Source: Actinoplanes xinjiangensis
Lineage (GTDB): Bacteria > Actinomycetota > Actinomycetes > Mycobacteriales > Micromonosporaceae
Assembly: GCF_003148685.1 (NCBI RefSeq)
Contig: NZ_QGGR01000008.1
Span: 248,001 to 312,000 of the forward strand
Length of the DNA stretch: 64,000 bases
Direction: 5' to 3'
The notes below the pieces were generated by a model that was given only the letters and a program-made list of their open reading frames with translations, made no database searches and had not been told where the DNA came from. Made by a program: the position numbers and the translations under genes. This document shows positions 28,529-36,721 of the stretch, piece after piece; within the stretch, counting starts at the first letter, position 1; every line of letters begins with the position of its first letter.

Positions 28529-29056
28529 TCACCGGACCCAGCCGGTGAAGCGCTGGCCACCGGTGGTCGCGGTGACCGTCGTGGTCGTGGCGGGCGGCCG
28601 GTCACCGTCGGCGGCGGCGGCCGCGGCCCGGATCAGCCAGGTGTTGATCGAGACACCGTCACGGGCGGCGGCCTGCTCGATCCGGCCTTTCAGGTGTTCC
28701 GGCAGGCGCAGACTGATCCGGACGGTCGCCTCGTCCTCGCCGGGCGCGGGCGCCGGGGCGGGAACCGGATCGGGCGGCGGCGGCGCCGGTGCCCGGTCGG
28801 TCCACGGATCGGCGGGAGCCGGTGTCACGACGAAGCTGGGCTCGCGGTTACGCAGCCGGAGGTCGACCGAGCCGGGAGCCAGGTCCCGGGTGATCTCGGC
28901 GGCCGCCTCGGACAGGGCGTCCAGCAGGGCCAGGCGGGTTGCCGACTCCAGCGGTGCGGTGAGACGGTCGGCCAGCTCCCGGGCGTCCTCACCACCGGCG
29001 GCGGCGGCAAGCGCGAGCTCATGACGCAGCGCGTCGATGTAGGGGCGCAGTTCCAT
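28529..29056 (-). CDS. Ribbon-helix-helix regulator with HicB/Arc-like C-terminal domain
   Basis: A 175-residue protein. A helical N-terminal domain (about 1-70) is joined by a Pro/Ala-rich linker to a ribbon-helix-helix domain (ATVRISLRLPEHLKGRIEQA, then ARDGVSINTWLIRAA, about 110-150). RHH dimers bind short palindromes; two such palindromes lie just upstream of this gene (29067-29085 and 29098-29116), the first ending 11 bp before the start codon. Autorepression of the RHH-DUF4097-ABC operon is therefore likely. No Shine-Dalgarno is visible, so translation may be leaderless. The protein has no partner toxin nearby. Confidence 0.82.
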   Translation of the reverse strand: MELRPYIDALRHELALAAAAGGEDARELADRLTAPLESATRLALLDALSEAAAEITRDLAPGSVDLRLRNREPSFVVTPAPADPWTDRAPAPPPPDPVPAPAPAPGEDEATVRISLRLPEHLKGRIEQAAARDGVSINTWLIRAAAAAADGDRPPATTTTVTATTGGQRFTGWVR

Positions 29057-29066
29057 GGCACCACTA

Positions 29067-29116
29067 TGGCATCACCGTGATGCCATGCGCAAGACCGTGG
29101 CATCACCGTGGCGTCA
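29067..29116. promoter_or_regulatory. Paired operators upstream of the RHH gene
   Basis: Site 1: TGGCATCACCGTGATGCCA (29067-29085), palindromic apart from the central base. Site 2: TGGCATCACCGTGGCGTCA (29098-29116), same left half and a diverged right half. Their starts are 31 bp apart, about three helical turns, so two dimers would bind one DNA face. Confidence 0.75.
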
Positions 29117-29992
29117 GGATCGGAAGACCGACACCAACCGCTCACAGCGGTACGGGTCCTCGGTCAGTCCCGCCCCCAGACCCCACAGCCAGTAGTCGAC
29201 CGCCCGGTACAGCACCCAGTCCCGGCCGTGATCGCGATCCAGCCCGGCCGCCCGCACCGCGATGTCGAACCCGCGGACGACGTCATCCGGCCCCGGCATC
29301 TCGTCCAGCCGGGTCCACAGCACCCGGCCCAGATCGAACGCCCGATCCCCGCGCAGCAGCACCGGATCGACCACCAGCCACGGCTCCCGGTCGGCCCGCA
29401 ACACCTGCGCCGCATGCAGATCGCCGTTCACCGCGTCACTCCCGGCATCCCGCGACAGCCGGGCACCGATGTCCAGCGCCAACCGCAGGATCCCCTCGTC
29501 GAACGGCCGGTTCAGCCGCTTCCACTCCCCCGCCATCCCGGCCGTACGCCCGGCGACCGCCGCGGCGGTGCTCGGCACGTGCTCGGGAGCGGGCACCGCC
29601 AGCCGGCGCATCATGCCGCCCAGCACGTGCATGGCCTCGTCCACCGCAACGTCCGACAGCGAGGCCGACGACAGCCGCTCCAGCAGCATCACGCCGGCGT
29701 CCGCATCGGCCTCGACCAGCCGTACCGTGCCCCGCCCGTCCCAGAACCGCAGAGCCCCGGCCTGATCCGCGACGTCCGGGCCGGGCGGGCTGAGCCGGAG
29801 AACGAACCGCGCGCCGTCCCGTGTGACCGGCACGACGAGCGCGTTCGAGCCGTGCGCCGGCTCACCGTCGATGGTCAGCCGCCACCGGGCACATTGCACG
29901 CGGACCAGCTCCGGCAGCCCGGCCAGCCACGCGCCCCCACCACGCCACCATCGAGGCGACTCCAGAAACGCCCGCGGAACCGTGAGCCCCAT
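29114..29992 (-). CDS. APH(6)-type aminoglycoside/hydroxyurea kinase-like protein
   Basis: A 292-residue member of the streptomycin 6-kinase/hydroxyurea kinase family. Visible features: N-terminal lobe with NALVVPVTRDGARFVLRLSP, linker GVMLLERL, catalytic region DAVNGDLHAAQVLRADREPW and LVVDPVLLRGDRAFDLGRVL. The usual catalytic loop H-G-D-L-H-x-x-N reads N-G-D-L-H-x-x-Q: the catalytic Asp is kept but the leading His and the Mg-binding Asn are changed to Asn and Gln. Activity as a drug kinase is therefore uncertain. The stop lies at the edge of the second RHH operator, 58 bp before the RHH gene. Confidence 0.8.
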   Translation of the reverse strand: MGLTVPRAFLESPRWWRGGGAWLAGLPELVRVQCARWRLTIDGEPAHGSNALVVPVTRDGARFVLRLSPPGPDVADQAGALRFWDGRGTVRLVEADADAGVMLLERLSSASLSDVAVDEAMHVLGGMMRRLAVPAPEHVPSTAAAVAGRTAGMAGEWKRLNRPFDEGILRLALDIGARLSRDAGSDAVNGDLHAAQVLRADREPWLVVDPVLLRGDRAFDLGRVLWTRLDEMPGPDDVVRGFDIAVRAAGLDRDHGRDWVLYRAVDYWLWGLGAGLTEDPYRCERLVSVFRS

Positions 29993-30016
29993 CCCGCGAC
30001 TCTAGGTCGATCCCCC

Positions 30017-30407
30017 AGCTGGCTCCCCACCGCTGTCTCACCCCGCGCTCACACCGCGCTCACCCCGCGCGAGACAACGCTGAGAACCAGCCAGAACCAG
30101 GCAGCTGGCTCTCACCGCTGTCTCAGGCGCCCTGAGACAGCGGTGAGGACCAGCCGCGATGAGCGAGCTGGCTTCCACCGCTGTCTCAGCCCTCGCGAGA
30201 CAGCGGTGGAAACCAGCCAGAGCCGGCGAGCTGGCTCCCACCGCTGTCTCGGATGGCGCGAGACAGCGGTGAGAACCAGCCGAGAGGAGCGAGCTGGCTT
30301 CCACCGCTGTCTCGGGCGTCCTGAGACAGCGGTGGGGACCAGCTGAGAGGAGTGGGCCGGCTTCCAGCGCTGTTTCGGGGGGCGGGAGGCAGCGGTGGGG
30401 GCCAGCT
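30017..30407. repeat. Array of six long palindromes (locus B), 63-bp period
   Basis: Units begin at 30017, 30103, 30166, 30229, 30292 and 30355; the last five are exactly 63 bp apart, the first is set off by 86 bp because of a longer loop. Each unit is a palindrome with core CCACCGCTGTCTC ... GAGACAGCGGTGG, a 6-8 base variable loop and a short variable linker such as GAGAGGAGCG. Unit 6 is degenerate. The array fills the space between the kinase start (29992) and the LysR stop (30413). Because units are palindromic and the period is divisible by three, both strands stay open with a 21-residue repeat, but no start, ribosome site or domain supports a gene. Confidence 0.85.
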
Positions 30408-30412
30408 GGGGG

Positions 30413-31288
30413 TCAGGGGTAGGGGGCGGCGGCCTGCACGATGGTGCGGAAGCGGTCGGCGGCCGGGCCCAGCGGGCGGTCGGTGCGCCAGGTGAGGCCG
30501 ACGACGCGTTCGGCGCCGGGGGCGGTCAGGGGCAGGCCGACCGTGCCGGTGGCGCCGGCGAAGCTCTCCGGCACCAGGGCGACGCCCAGACCGGCACCGA
30601 CCAGGCCCTCGACGGTAGCCAGGTCGCCGATCTCGAGGGCGATGCGCGGGGTCACGCCGGCCGCCGCGAACAGGCCGTCGACCAGGGCCCGGAACCCGAA
30701 CCCGGGTGGCACGGTGACGAAGTCCTCGCCCGCGGCGTCGGCCAGGCGGGCCCGGCGGCGCGAGACCAGGCGGTGATCCGGCGGCACGATCAGGACCAGC
30801 TTCTGCGTCTGGAGAGCCAGCCAGCCGTACGGCCCGCGCGGCTGCGGAGAGATCAGGGCGAGTTCGGCCGCCCCGGACTCCAGGTCGGGCAGGATGACGT
30901 GGCCGGGTTCCTGTCGCAGTTCCACCCGCAGGTGCGGGGCCTGTTCGCGGACGTCGTGCAGGATCCGCGGCACCAGGGAGGTGGCCATCGAGTCGAGGAA
31001 CGCCAGCCGCACCGTCCCCGACTCGGGGTCGAGCAGGCCGGCCAGGTCGCGGCGCAACCGGTCGTAGCGGCCGACCAGATCGCGGGCCGCGGCCAGGGTG
31101 AGGTCGCCGAGCGGGTTCGGGTGCACGCCGCGGGCGTCACGCTCGAACAACCGCACCCCCAGCTCCGCCTCGACCCGGGCGAGCAGGCGCGACAGGCTGG
31201 GCTGGGTGGTGCCGAGGACGGCGGCCGCCCCGGTCACGTGGCGATGATCACCGAGGGCGAGCAGGGCGCGGAGGTCTTCCAGCTGCAT
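30413..31288 (-). CDS. LysR family transcriptional regulator
   Basis: A 291-residue LysR regulator. N-terminal winged HTH MQLEDLRALLALGDHRHVTG, then AAAVLGTTQPSLSRLLARVE, followed by a typical periplasmic-binding-fold effector domain (VRLAFLDSMATSLVPRIL ... VPPGFGFRALVDGLFAAAG ... GLVGAGLGVALVPES). ATG 31288 is chosen; ATG 31300 adds four residues. Divergent from an MFS exporter gene, the classic target arrangement; an inverted repeat lies between them. The stop lies 6 bp from the palindrome array. Confidence 0.93.
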   Translation of the reverse strand: MQLEDLRALLALGDHRHVTGAAAVLGTTQPSLSRLLARVEAELGVRLFERDARGVHPNPLGDLTLAAARDLVGRYDRLRRDLAGLLDPESGTVRLAFLDSMATSLVPRILHDVREQAPHLRVELRQEPGHVILPDLESGAAELALISPQPRGPYGWLALQTQKLVLIVPPDHRLVSRRRARLADAAGEDFVTVPPGFGFRALVDGLFAAAGVTPRIALEIGDLATVEGLVGAGLGVALVPESFAGATGTVGLPLTAPGAERVVGLTWRTDRPLGPAADRFRTIVQAAAPYP

Positions 31289-31309
31289 CGCGCCCAGCAT
31301 ACGCCGTAC

Positions 31310-31333
31310 GCATGAGGTTGATGATCCTGATGC
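31310..31333. promoter_or_regulatory. Inverted repeat between LysR and MFS genes
   Basis: GCATGAGG-N8-CCTGATGC (7 of 8 positions pair), flanked by GCATACG at 31297 and CGTATGC at 31340. It suits a LysR operator controlling the divergent pair. Confidence 0.5.
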
Positions 31334-31372
31334 ATTGGACGTATGCGGTGTGCCCGGCGAACAGTGAGTGCC

Positions 31373-32641
31373 GTGAGCAGATATCACCGGGCCTGCCTCG
31401 CCCTGTTCGCCGCCGGCGTCGCCACGTTCGCCCTGCTGTACAGCACGCAGGCACTGCTGCCGCAGCTGTCCGCGGCGTTCGGTGTCACCCCGGCGCAGAG
31501 TTCCTGGTCGCTGTCGCTGGCCACGCTCGGGCTCGGCGTGGCGCTGCTGGTCACCGGGCCGCTGTCGGAGAAGGTGGGCCGCACCCCGCTGATCCACCTG
31601 TCTCTCACGCTGTCCGCCATGGTGGGGTTGGCCTGTGCGTTCGCGCCGACCTGGCACACCCTGCTCGGGCTGCGGCTGGCGCAGGGTGTCGCGCTCGCCG
31701 GGCTGCCCGCGGTCGCCACCGCCTACCTGCGCGAGGAGTTGCCCGCCGGCCGTCAGGCGCGGGCCGCCGGCCTGTACATCGGCGGCACGGCGCTCGGCGG
31801 GATGACCGGGCGGCTGCTCAGTTCGGTGGTCGCGGAGGCGTATGGCTGGAGGTTGGCTCTGGCGGCCGTCGCCGCTGTCGGCCTGGTCTGCGCGGTGATC
31901 GTCGCGTCGCTGCTGCCGGCGTCGCGGAACTTCGCGGCCGGGCCGCACGTGGCCCTGTCCCGGCGGGCGTTCACCGACCCGGCGCTGCTCAGCCTGTACG
32001 GCATCGGCGCGGTGGCGATGGGCGCGTTCGTCGCCGTCTACAACGCCATGGGGTTCCGGCTGACCAGCGAACCGTTCGCGCTCGGGGCGGCCGCGGCGGG
32101 GGCGGTCTTCCTCGTCTACCCGGCGGGCACGCTCAGTTCGGCGGTCTCCGGACGGCTCGCCGACCGGTACGGGCGCCGCGCCGTCATGCCGTTCGGATGC
32201 CTGCTCACCGCGGCGGGGCTCGCGCTCACCGTGCCCGACGTGCTGGCGCTGACCGTGGTGGGGCTGGCCGTGATGACCGCCGGCTTCTTCTGCGTGCACG
32301 GGGTGGCCAGCGGCTGGGTGCCGGTCCGGGCGCACGCCAACGGGGTGCCGGCCGGCCAGGCCGCGTCGCTCTACCTGTTCGCCTACTACGCCGGGTCGTC
32401 GGTGTTCGGCAACCTGGCCGGGACCGCGTGGTCGTCGGGCGCCTGGCCGGGCGTGGTGCTGCTGGCCTCGGCCTGTCTGGTGGCCGGCGCTCTGCTGGCG
32501 ACCTCCCTGCGCCGGGTCCCGTCACTGCTGCCCGCTGCGGACGGCTGTTCCGGCGCGGTTTCGCCTGCTGAACCGGCGGGTCGCCGGATGGCCGTGGCCG
32601 TATCCCGGCGACCCGGTGGAGAGGTTCGCCCGCTCCCGTGA
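31373..32641 (+). CDS. MFS transporter
   Basis: A 422-residue major facilitator with 12 predicted helices. Family motifs: PLSEKVGRTPLIH after helix 2 (loop 2-3 motif A type), the equivalent GRLADRYGRRAVMPFG between helices 8 and 9, and RLAQGVALAGLPAVATAYLR in helix 4, typical of YnfM/arabinose-efflux-like exporters. The GTG at 31373 was chosen because it begins next to helix 1; the frame extends to 31343. The C-terminal ~40 residues are polar and not family-like. Likely controlled by the divergent LysR gene. Substrate unknown. Confidence 0.9.
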   Translation: MSRYHRACLALFAAGVATFALLYSTQALLPQLSAAFGVTPAQSSWSLSLATLGLGVALLVTGPLSEKVGRTPLIHLSLTLSAMVGLACAFAPTWHTLLGLRLAQGVALAGLPAVATAYLREELPAGRQARAAGLYIGGTALGGMTGRLLSSVVAEAYGWRLALAAVAAVGLVCAVIVASLLPASRNFAAGPHVALSRRAFTDPALLSLYGIGAVAMGAFVAVYNAMGFRLTSEPFALGAAAAGAVFLVYPAGTLSSAVSGRLADRYGRRAVMPFGCLLTAAGLALTVPDVLALTVVGLAVMTAGFFCVHGVASGWVPVRAHANGVPAGQAASLYLFAYYAGSSVFGNLAGTAWSSGAWPGVVLLASACLVAGALLATSLRRVPSLLPAADGCSGAVSPAEPAGRRMAVAVSRRPGGEVRPLP

Positions 32642-32667
32642 CCGGGTCAATGCGAACCTGAGTTCGT

Positions 32668-33073
32668 TCAGGACTCCCGCCGGGCCAGGATGCGGCTCAG
32701 GTGGTAGTCGAGGGTACGGCGCACGTCGGCGAAGGGCCGGCGGCGGTGCAGCAGGTCCAGGCCGCGGCCGGTGATGCCGCTGACCAGCAGGTCCGCCTCA
32801 CGGACCGGATCGATGCCGGGAGCCGGGCCGGCGGCCGTGATCAGAGCGGCGACGAGGTCCTCCAGCGGGCTCTCCTCGGCGAGGAAGACCGCCGCGAGCG
32901 CCGGATCGCGCGACCTCGCGGACGCTGGCCGATTGCAGGCCCCGGCTCGCGGCGATGCGCCAGACCGCCTCCACGATCTCGCGGCGCCGGCCGGTCGGGG
33001 CGGGTCGGGAACCGGCGGATTCCGGCGGGCCCGGTAGGCGCGGGCCCGGCACGCCCGGGCCGATGGCGATCAT
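32668..33073 (-). pseudogene. TetR family regulator, internally deleted and frameshifted
   Basis: On the minus strand an N-terminal TetR HTH start is visible (RREIVEAVWRIAASRGLQSA, then SVREVAR, near 33000-32905). Directly after it, in another frame, comes a TetR C-terminal domain: DPALAAVFLAEESPLEDLVA, then ALITAAGPAPGIDPVREADL, ending HLSRILARRES at 32668. The second half of the HTH and roughly 80 further residues are missing. It cannot bind DNA as a normal TetR protein. On the plus strand, 33143-33232 also encodes a short membrane-helix-like tail (RYVAAVAAAGAAVALIAVLD) of uncertain origin, suggesting this whole interval is decayed. Confidence 0.7.
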
Positions 33074-33357
33074 CTTCCGGGTGTTCACCGGCAGGGGGCC
33101 GACGCTCCTGACGGCTGCCAACCACCTGCCCTCCCCTGGCGCTACGTGGCCGCCGTCGCGGCCGCGGGCGCCGCCGTCGCCCTGATCGCGGTCCTGGATG
33201 TCAGACGAAAAGCGCTGCTCCGCAACGATTGACACCGATCTCAGCCCCGGCCGGGAGCACCGCACACGAAGTTCGGGGAAAGGCTCATCCCCGGAGGTGC
33301 GGTGCCGATCCGCAGGATGTCGTTTCCCTCAACGACGAGCGGGGCGAGGTGGTGGGT

Positions 33358-35388
33358 GTGACGGCCTCTCATGTGCCGGTACCTTGGGATGCCGCCGCCC
33401 GCTTGGCGGCCCGCCTGCTCGGCACGCCGATGGCGGTGATCAGCGCGGGTGAGACCTGGCTCGGCACGTTCGGGTTCCCGGCGGCCTGCCCGGTGCGGCG
33501 GTTCGGGTCCGGCGGCCCGGTCACGGCCGGCGACCTGCTCACCGAGCCCGGCTTCGCCGGACATCCCTTGATAACCGATCTGGGCGTACGGTCGATGGCC
33601 GCCGTTCCGGTGCCGGCCGGCCCGGACCGTCCGGTGCGGACGGTGACGGTGCTGGACACGACCGCCCGCACCTGGGTCGAACAGGATCTCGCCGCGCTCG
33701 CCGAGGTCGCCGCGATGCTCGGATCCGGTGACCACGGCGCCGAATCCCCCCTGGCCGGGCTGGTCGGGCCGGACGCCGACGAGGTGCGGATGGCACACGC
33801 CCAGCGCGGGTTCATCAGCGCCCTGCTGGACAGTCTGGAGGTCGGAGTCGTCGCGATCGACACCGATCGACGGCCGGTGCTGGTCAACCGGATGCTGCGC
33901 CGGTTCTGCGGTCTGGACGAGACGATGCCGCCGGCCGAGGCGCTGACCGCCGCCGGGTCGTTGCTGTACCACCCGGGCGGGCGCCCGTACCGGCCGGAGG
34001 AGATGGCCGTCGTCGGCGCGCTCAGCGGGCGCAGCGTCCGGGACATGGAGGCGGTGGTGCACACCCCGGGCCTCCCGGACCGCTACGCGCTGGCGAACGC
34101 CGAACCGGTGTACGGCGCCGCCGGTGAGCTGCTCGGCGCGGTCTCCACGGTCCGCGACGTCACCGAACGGCGGCGCCGGGAACGGTTCCGCGACTGCGAA
34201 CTGGAGATGACCCGGCTGCTCGCCACCGCCGACGGGATCGACCAGGCCGCACCACCGCTGCTCAAGGCGATCGGCGAAGCCCTGGACTGGCCGCACATCG
34301 CGCTGTTCGTGGTCGACGACGTGGCCGGCGTGCTGCGTACGGCCGGCTACTGGAGCGCGCCGGGCGTGCGCGTCGACGATCTGGTGCCGGAACGGATCCC
34401 CCGCGGTGACGCCGGCCCCGGGTTCGTGTGGGCGACCGGTAAACCGCTGTGGATCCCCGACCTCACCGATCAGCGCTACACCGAGACCCCCGAGGCGTAC
34501 GCGTTCGCGCACGCCGCCGCCGACCGGGGGCTGCGGGCCAGTCTCACCGTGCCGGTCTGCGACGGCGATCAGGTCCTCGGCGTGCTGGCCACCCTCTCCG
34601 CGACCACCGAGTACGACGAGTTCCTGCTCACCGGACTCCTCGACAGCGTGGCCGCCCAGCTCGGGCAGTTCCTCACCCGGATGCGCAGCCGTGAGCTGAC
34701 GATGCAGCTGGAGCGCGCCCGCGACGACTTCCTGACCCTGGCCGGGCACGAACTGCGGACCCCGCTCACCTCGATCATCAGCTACACGACGCTGCTCACC
34801 GACGACCTCGTCGACCCGGACCAGCAGCAGATGATCGCCGCGATCCGCCGTAACGTCGGACACCTCCAGCGGATCATCGACGAGCTGCTGGAACTGACCG
34901 CACTGGAGTCCGGCCACCACCGGATCTCGCCCCGGCCCACCGATCTGACGGCCGTCGTCGAAGCGGCCGTCGACGAGCTGCGGCCCCCCGCCGGCGTGCG
35001 GATCCACGCCGACCTGCCGCCCACCCTGATCCTCGACGCCGACGCGATCCGGCTGCGCCAGATCGTCGACCAGCTGCTGTCCAATGCCGTCAAATACTGT
35101 CCCGGCGGCGGCGACGTCCGGGTCACCGCGGCCTGCGACGGCCCGGACGTGGTCGAACTGGCGGTGGCCGACACCGGCATCGGCATCCCGGACGACGACC
35201 GGGAGCTGCTGTTCACCCGCTTCCACCGGGGCACCAACGCCCGGCACACGGCCATCCCCGGCAACGGGCTGGGCCTGCCGCTGGTCCGCGGACTGGTCGA
35301 GGCACACGGCGGCACCGTCCACCTGGATCCCGGGCACCGGCCGGGCACCCGCATCGTGGTCCGCCTGCCCCGTCATTCTCGCGGGTGA
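33358..35388 (+). CDS. GAF-PAS-GAF sensor histidine kinase
   Basis: A soluble sensor kinase of 676 residues from GTG 33358 (frame open from 33229). Order: GAF-like domain (AVISAGETWLGTFGFPAACP), PAS domain (LLDSLEVGVVAIDTDRRPVL ... VSTVRDVTERRRRE), second GAF (LFVVDDVAGVLRTAGYWSAP), HisKA with H-box LAGHELRTPLTSIISY, and HATPase_c with N-box QLLSNAVKYC and G boxes DTGIGIPDDD and GNGLGLPLVRGLVEAHGG. No membrane segment, so it senses a cytoplasmic signal (redox, light or ligand are usual for GAF/PAS). No response regulator is adjacent; a SigB/F-type sigma gene follows 98 bp later and may be functionally linked. Confidence 0.9.
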   Translation: MTASHVPVPWDAAARLAARLLGTPMAVISAGETWLGTFGFPAACPVRRFGSGGPVTAGDLLTEPGFAGHPLITDLGVRSMAAVPVPAGPDRPVRTVTVLDTTARTWVEQDLAALAEVAAMLGSGDHGAESPLAGLVGPDADEVRMAHAQRGFISALLDSLEVGVVAIDTDRRPVLVNRMLRRFCGLDETMPPAEALTAAGSLLYHPGGRPYRPEEMAVVGALSGRSVRDMEAVVHTPGLPDRYALANAEPVYGAAGELLGAVSTVRDVTERRRRERFRDCELEMTRLLATADGIDQAAPPLLKAIGEALDWPHIALFVVDDVAGVLRTAGYWSAPGVRVDDLVPERIPRGDAGPGFVWATGKPLWIPDLTDQRYTETPEAYAFAHAAADRGLRASLTVPVCDGDQVLGVLATLSATTEYDEFLLTGLLDSVAAQLGQFLTRMRSRELTMQLERARDDFLTLAGHELRTPLTSIISYTTLLTDDLVDPDQQQMIAAIRRNVGHLQRIIDELLELTALESGHHRISPRPTDLTAVVEAAVDELRPPAGVRIHADLPPTLILDADAIRLRQIVDQLLSNAVKYCPGGGDVRVTAACDGPDVVELAVADTGIGIPDDDRELLFTRFHRGTNARHTAIPGNGLGLPLVRGLVEAHGGTVHLDPGHRPGTRIVVRLPRHSRG

Positions 35389-35486
35389 AAGAGGTTTAGC
35401 CACCCCGGTCCAGGGGGCACCCGGGTTGGACCTGCAGTCAAGAAGCGGCTGCCGCACCTGAACGCGACCGCCGAAGGCGAGGTTCC

Positions 35487-36254
35487 ATGTCTGCCGTTGC
35501 CACCACCGACCGCGCCAGCGAACTGATCAACGACCTGGCCGCGATGCCGGCCGGCCACCCGTCCCGCGCGAACCTCCGGGACCGGGCGATCGAGGCGTGG
35601 ATGCCGCTGGCCCGGCACCTGGCCAACCGGTACGCCGGCCGTGGCGAGCCGGCCGACGACCTGCACCAGGTCGCCGTCCTCGGGCTGATCAAGGCGGTCG
35701 ACCGGTTCGACGCCGAACGGGGCATCGAGTTCGCCGGCTTCGCCATCCCGACGATCGTCGGCGAGCTCAAGCGGCACTTCCGCGACCGCACCTGGTCGGT
35801 GCGGGTGCCCCGCCGTCTCCAGGAACTGCGCCTGGCCATCACCGGCGCGAACAGCGACCTCACCCACACGCTGGGCCGCGCCCCCACGGTCGCCGACATC
35901 GCCGCGCACCTGGGGATCAGCGAGGAGGACGTCCTCGAAGGCCTCGAAGGCGCGCGGGCGTACAACTCGACGAGCCTGTCCACCCCGGCGAACGCCGACG
36001 GCAGCATGTCGCTCGGCGACACCCTGGGCGGCGAGGACTCCGCCTTCGAACTGGCCGAGCTGCGGATCGCCCTGGGCCCGGCGGTGGCCGCGCTCGACGA
36101 ACGCGAGCAGAAGATCATCAGCCTGCGCTTCTACGGCAACCTCACCCAGTCGGAGATCGCCGAACAGATCGGCGTCTCCCAGATGCACGTGTCCCGGCTT
36201 CTCGCCCGGGCCCTCGCCAAGCTGCGCACCCGCCTGGACGACTGCGCCGCCTGA
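35487..36254 (+). CDS. SigB/SigF-family RNA polymerase sigma factor
   Basis: A 255-residue group 3 sigma factor. Region 2 (AIEAWMPLARHLANRYAGRG, then LHQVAVLGLIKAVDRFDAER, FAGFAIPTIVGELKRHFRD) and the following WSVRVPRRLQELRLAI are diagnostic for the SigB/SigF/SigG family; region 3 and a region 4 HTH (LTQSEIAEQIGVSQMHVSRL, LARALAKLR) are complete. Such sigma factors run general stress or sporulation programmes and are held by anti-sigma factors; none is adjacent. Upstream, GTTTAG at about 35393 and GGGCAC at about 35415 loosely resemble the family's own promoter (GTTT-N14-16-GGGTA), so autoregulation is possible. Confidence 0.92.
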   Translation: MSAVATTDRASELINDLAAMPAGHPSRANLRDRAIEAWMPLARHLANRYAGRGEPADDLHQVAVLGLIKAVDRFDAERGIEFAGFAIPTIVGELKRHFRDRTWSVRVPRRLQELRLAITGANSDLTHTLGRAPTVADIAAHLGISEEDVLEGLEGARAYNSTSLSTPANADGSMSLGDTLGGEDSAFELAELRIALGPAVAALDEREQKIISLRFYGNLTQSEIAEQIGVSQMHVSRLLARALAKLRTRLDDCAA

Positions 36255-36263
36255 CCGGGCGTC

Positions 36264-36611
36264 TCAGGACGCGGGTGGCGGGGTGATCACCGACAGCTCC
36301 AGGATCGGCGGGACGGGTGCCACACCCGGCCCGCCGGCGTGCACCCAGGTGGTCAGGTCGGTGAGCACGGCGTCGTCGAGGACCAGGCCGAACCAGACCG
36401 GACGGGCACCCGCCCGTCGGGCCTCCGGCGCCGGCTGGACCACGACGACGTTCGACTGGGCACAGACGTCCAGGCAGAGGCTGGTGCGTACGCGATGGCC
36501 CGGCTCCAGCGTCGCCCGCAGGGCGCTGAGCTGGGCGTCATGATCGACCGTCGGATGTTTGCTGCGGCTCCCGCAACAGCAGTCCCGGCACACCGTCACC
36601 GTGCAGCCCAA
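36264..36611 (-). CDS. Thioredoxin-like [2Fe-2S] ferredoxin domain protein
   Basis: A 115-residue protein of the (2Fe-2S) ferredoxin/thioredoxin-like type. A first cluster-type segment CTVTVCRDCCCGS is followed by LCLDVCAQSNVVVVQP, giving the C-x(n)-C ... C-x3-C pattern of this fold, and ends with TDLTTWVHAGGPG, a common family C-terminus. The start is taken as TTG at 36611, because GGGGAG stands 6 bp upstream and the family begins at the CTVTVC strand; the ATG at 36662 would add unsupported residues. Convergent with the sigma gene (9-bp gap). Likely a small electron carrier or metal-binding protein. Confidence 0.75.
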   Translation of the reverse strand: MGCTVTVCRDCCCGSRSKHPTVDHDAQLSALRATLEPGHRVRTSLCLDVCAQSNVVVVQPAPEARRAGARPVWFGLVLDDAVLTDLTTWVHAGGPGVAPVPPILELSVITPPPAS

Positions 36612-36664
36612 GCTGATCTCCCCTTCCGTCCCGCCACACCCTATGCGGGCCGCTGAGGCCACTT

Positions 36665-36721
36665 CCGGCTGGCTCTCACCGCTGTCTCACGGGCGTTGAG
36701 ACAGCGGTGAGAGCCAGCCGG
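36665..36721. repeat. Dispersed long palindrome, locus C
   Basis: Perfect 25-bp arms (left arm 36665-36689 begins CCGGCTGGCTCTCACCGCTG) with a 7-base loop CGGGCGT. It lies in the divergent region between the ferredoxin-like gene and the M56 peptidase gene. The best-preserved copy of the element. Confidence 0.85.

Noticed and set aside
28529..29056. Toxin-antitoxin pair based on the RHH protein
   Set aside because: No toxin-like small gene flanks it; the operon partners are DUF4097 and an ABC exporter.
30038..30304. 88-codon frame with 21-residue repeats, possible repeat protein
   Set aside because: The repeat follows from a 63-bp palindromic array, both strands are equally open, and there is no start or ribosome site of note.
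30017..30407. Possible CRISPR array
   Set aside because: Units are large palindromes with short, partly similar linkers rather than short repeats with unique spacers, and no cas genes are near.
33284..33300. Possible eighth island palindrome before the sensor kinase
   Set aside because: The left arm TCATCC is perfect but the right arm GGTGCG does not match, so it is only a half site.
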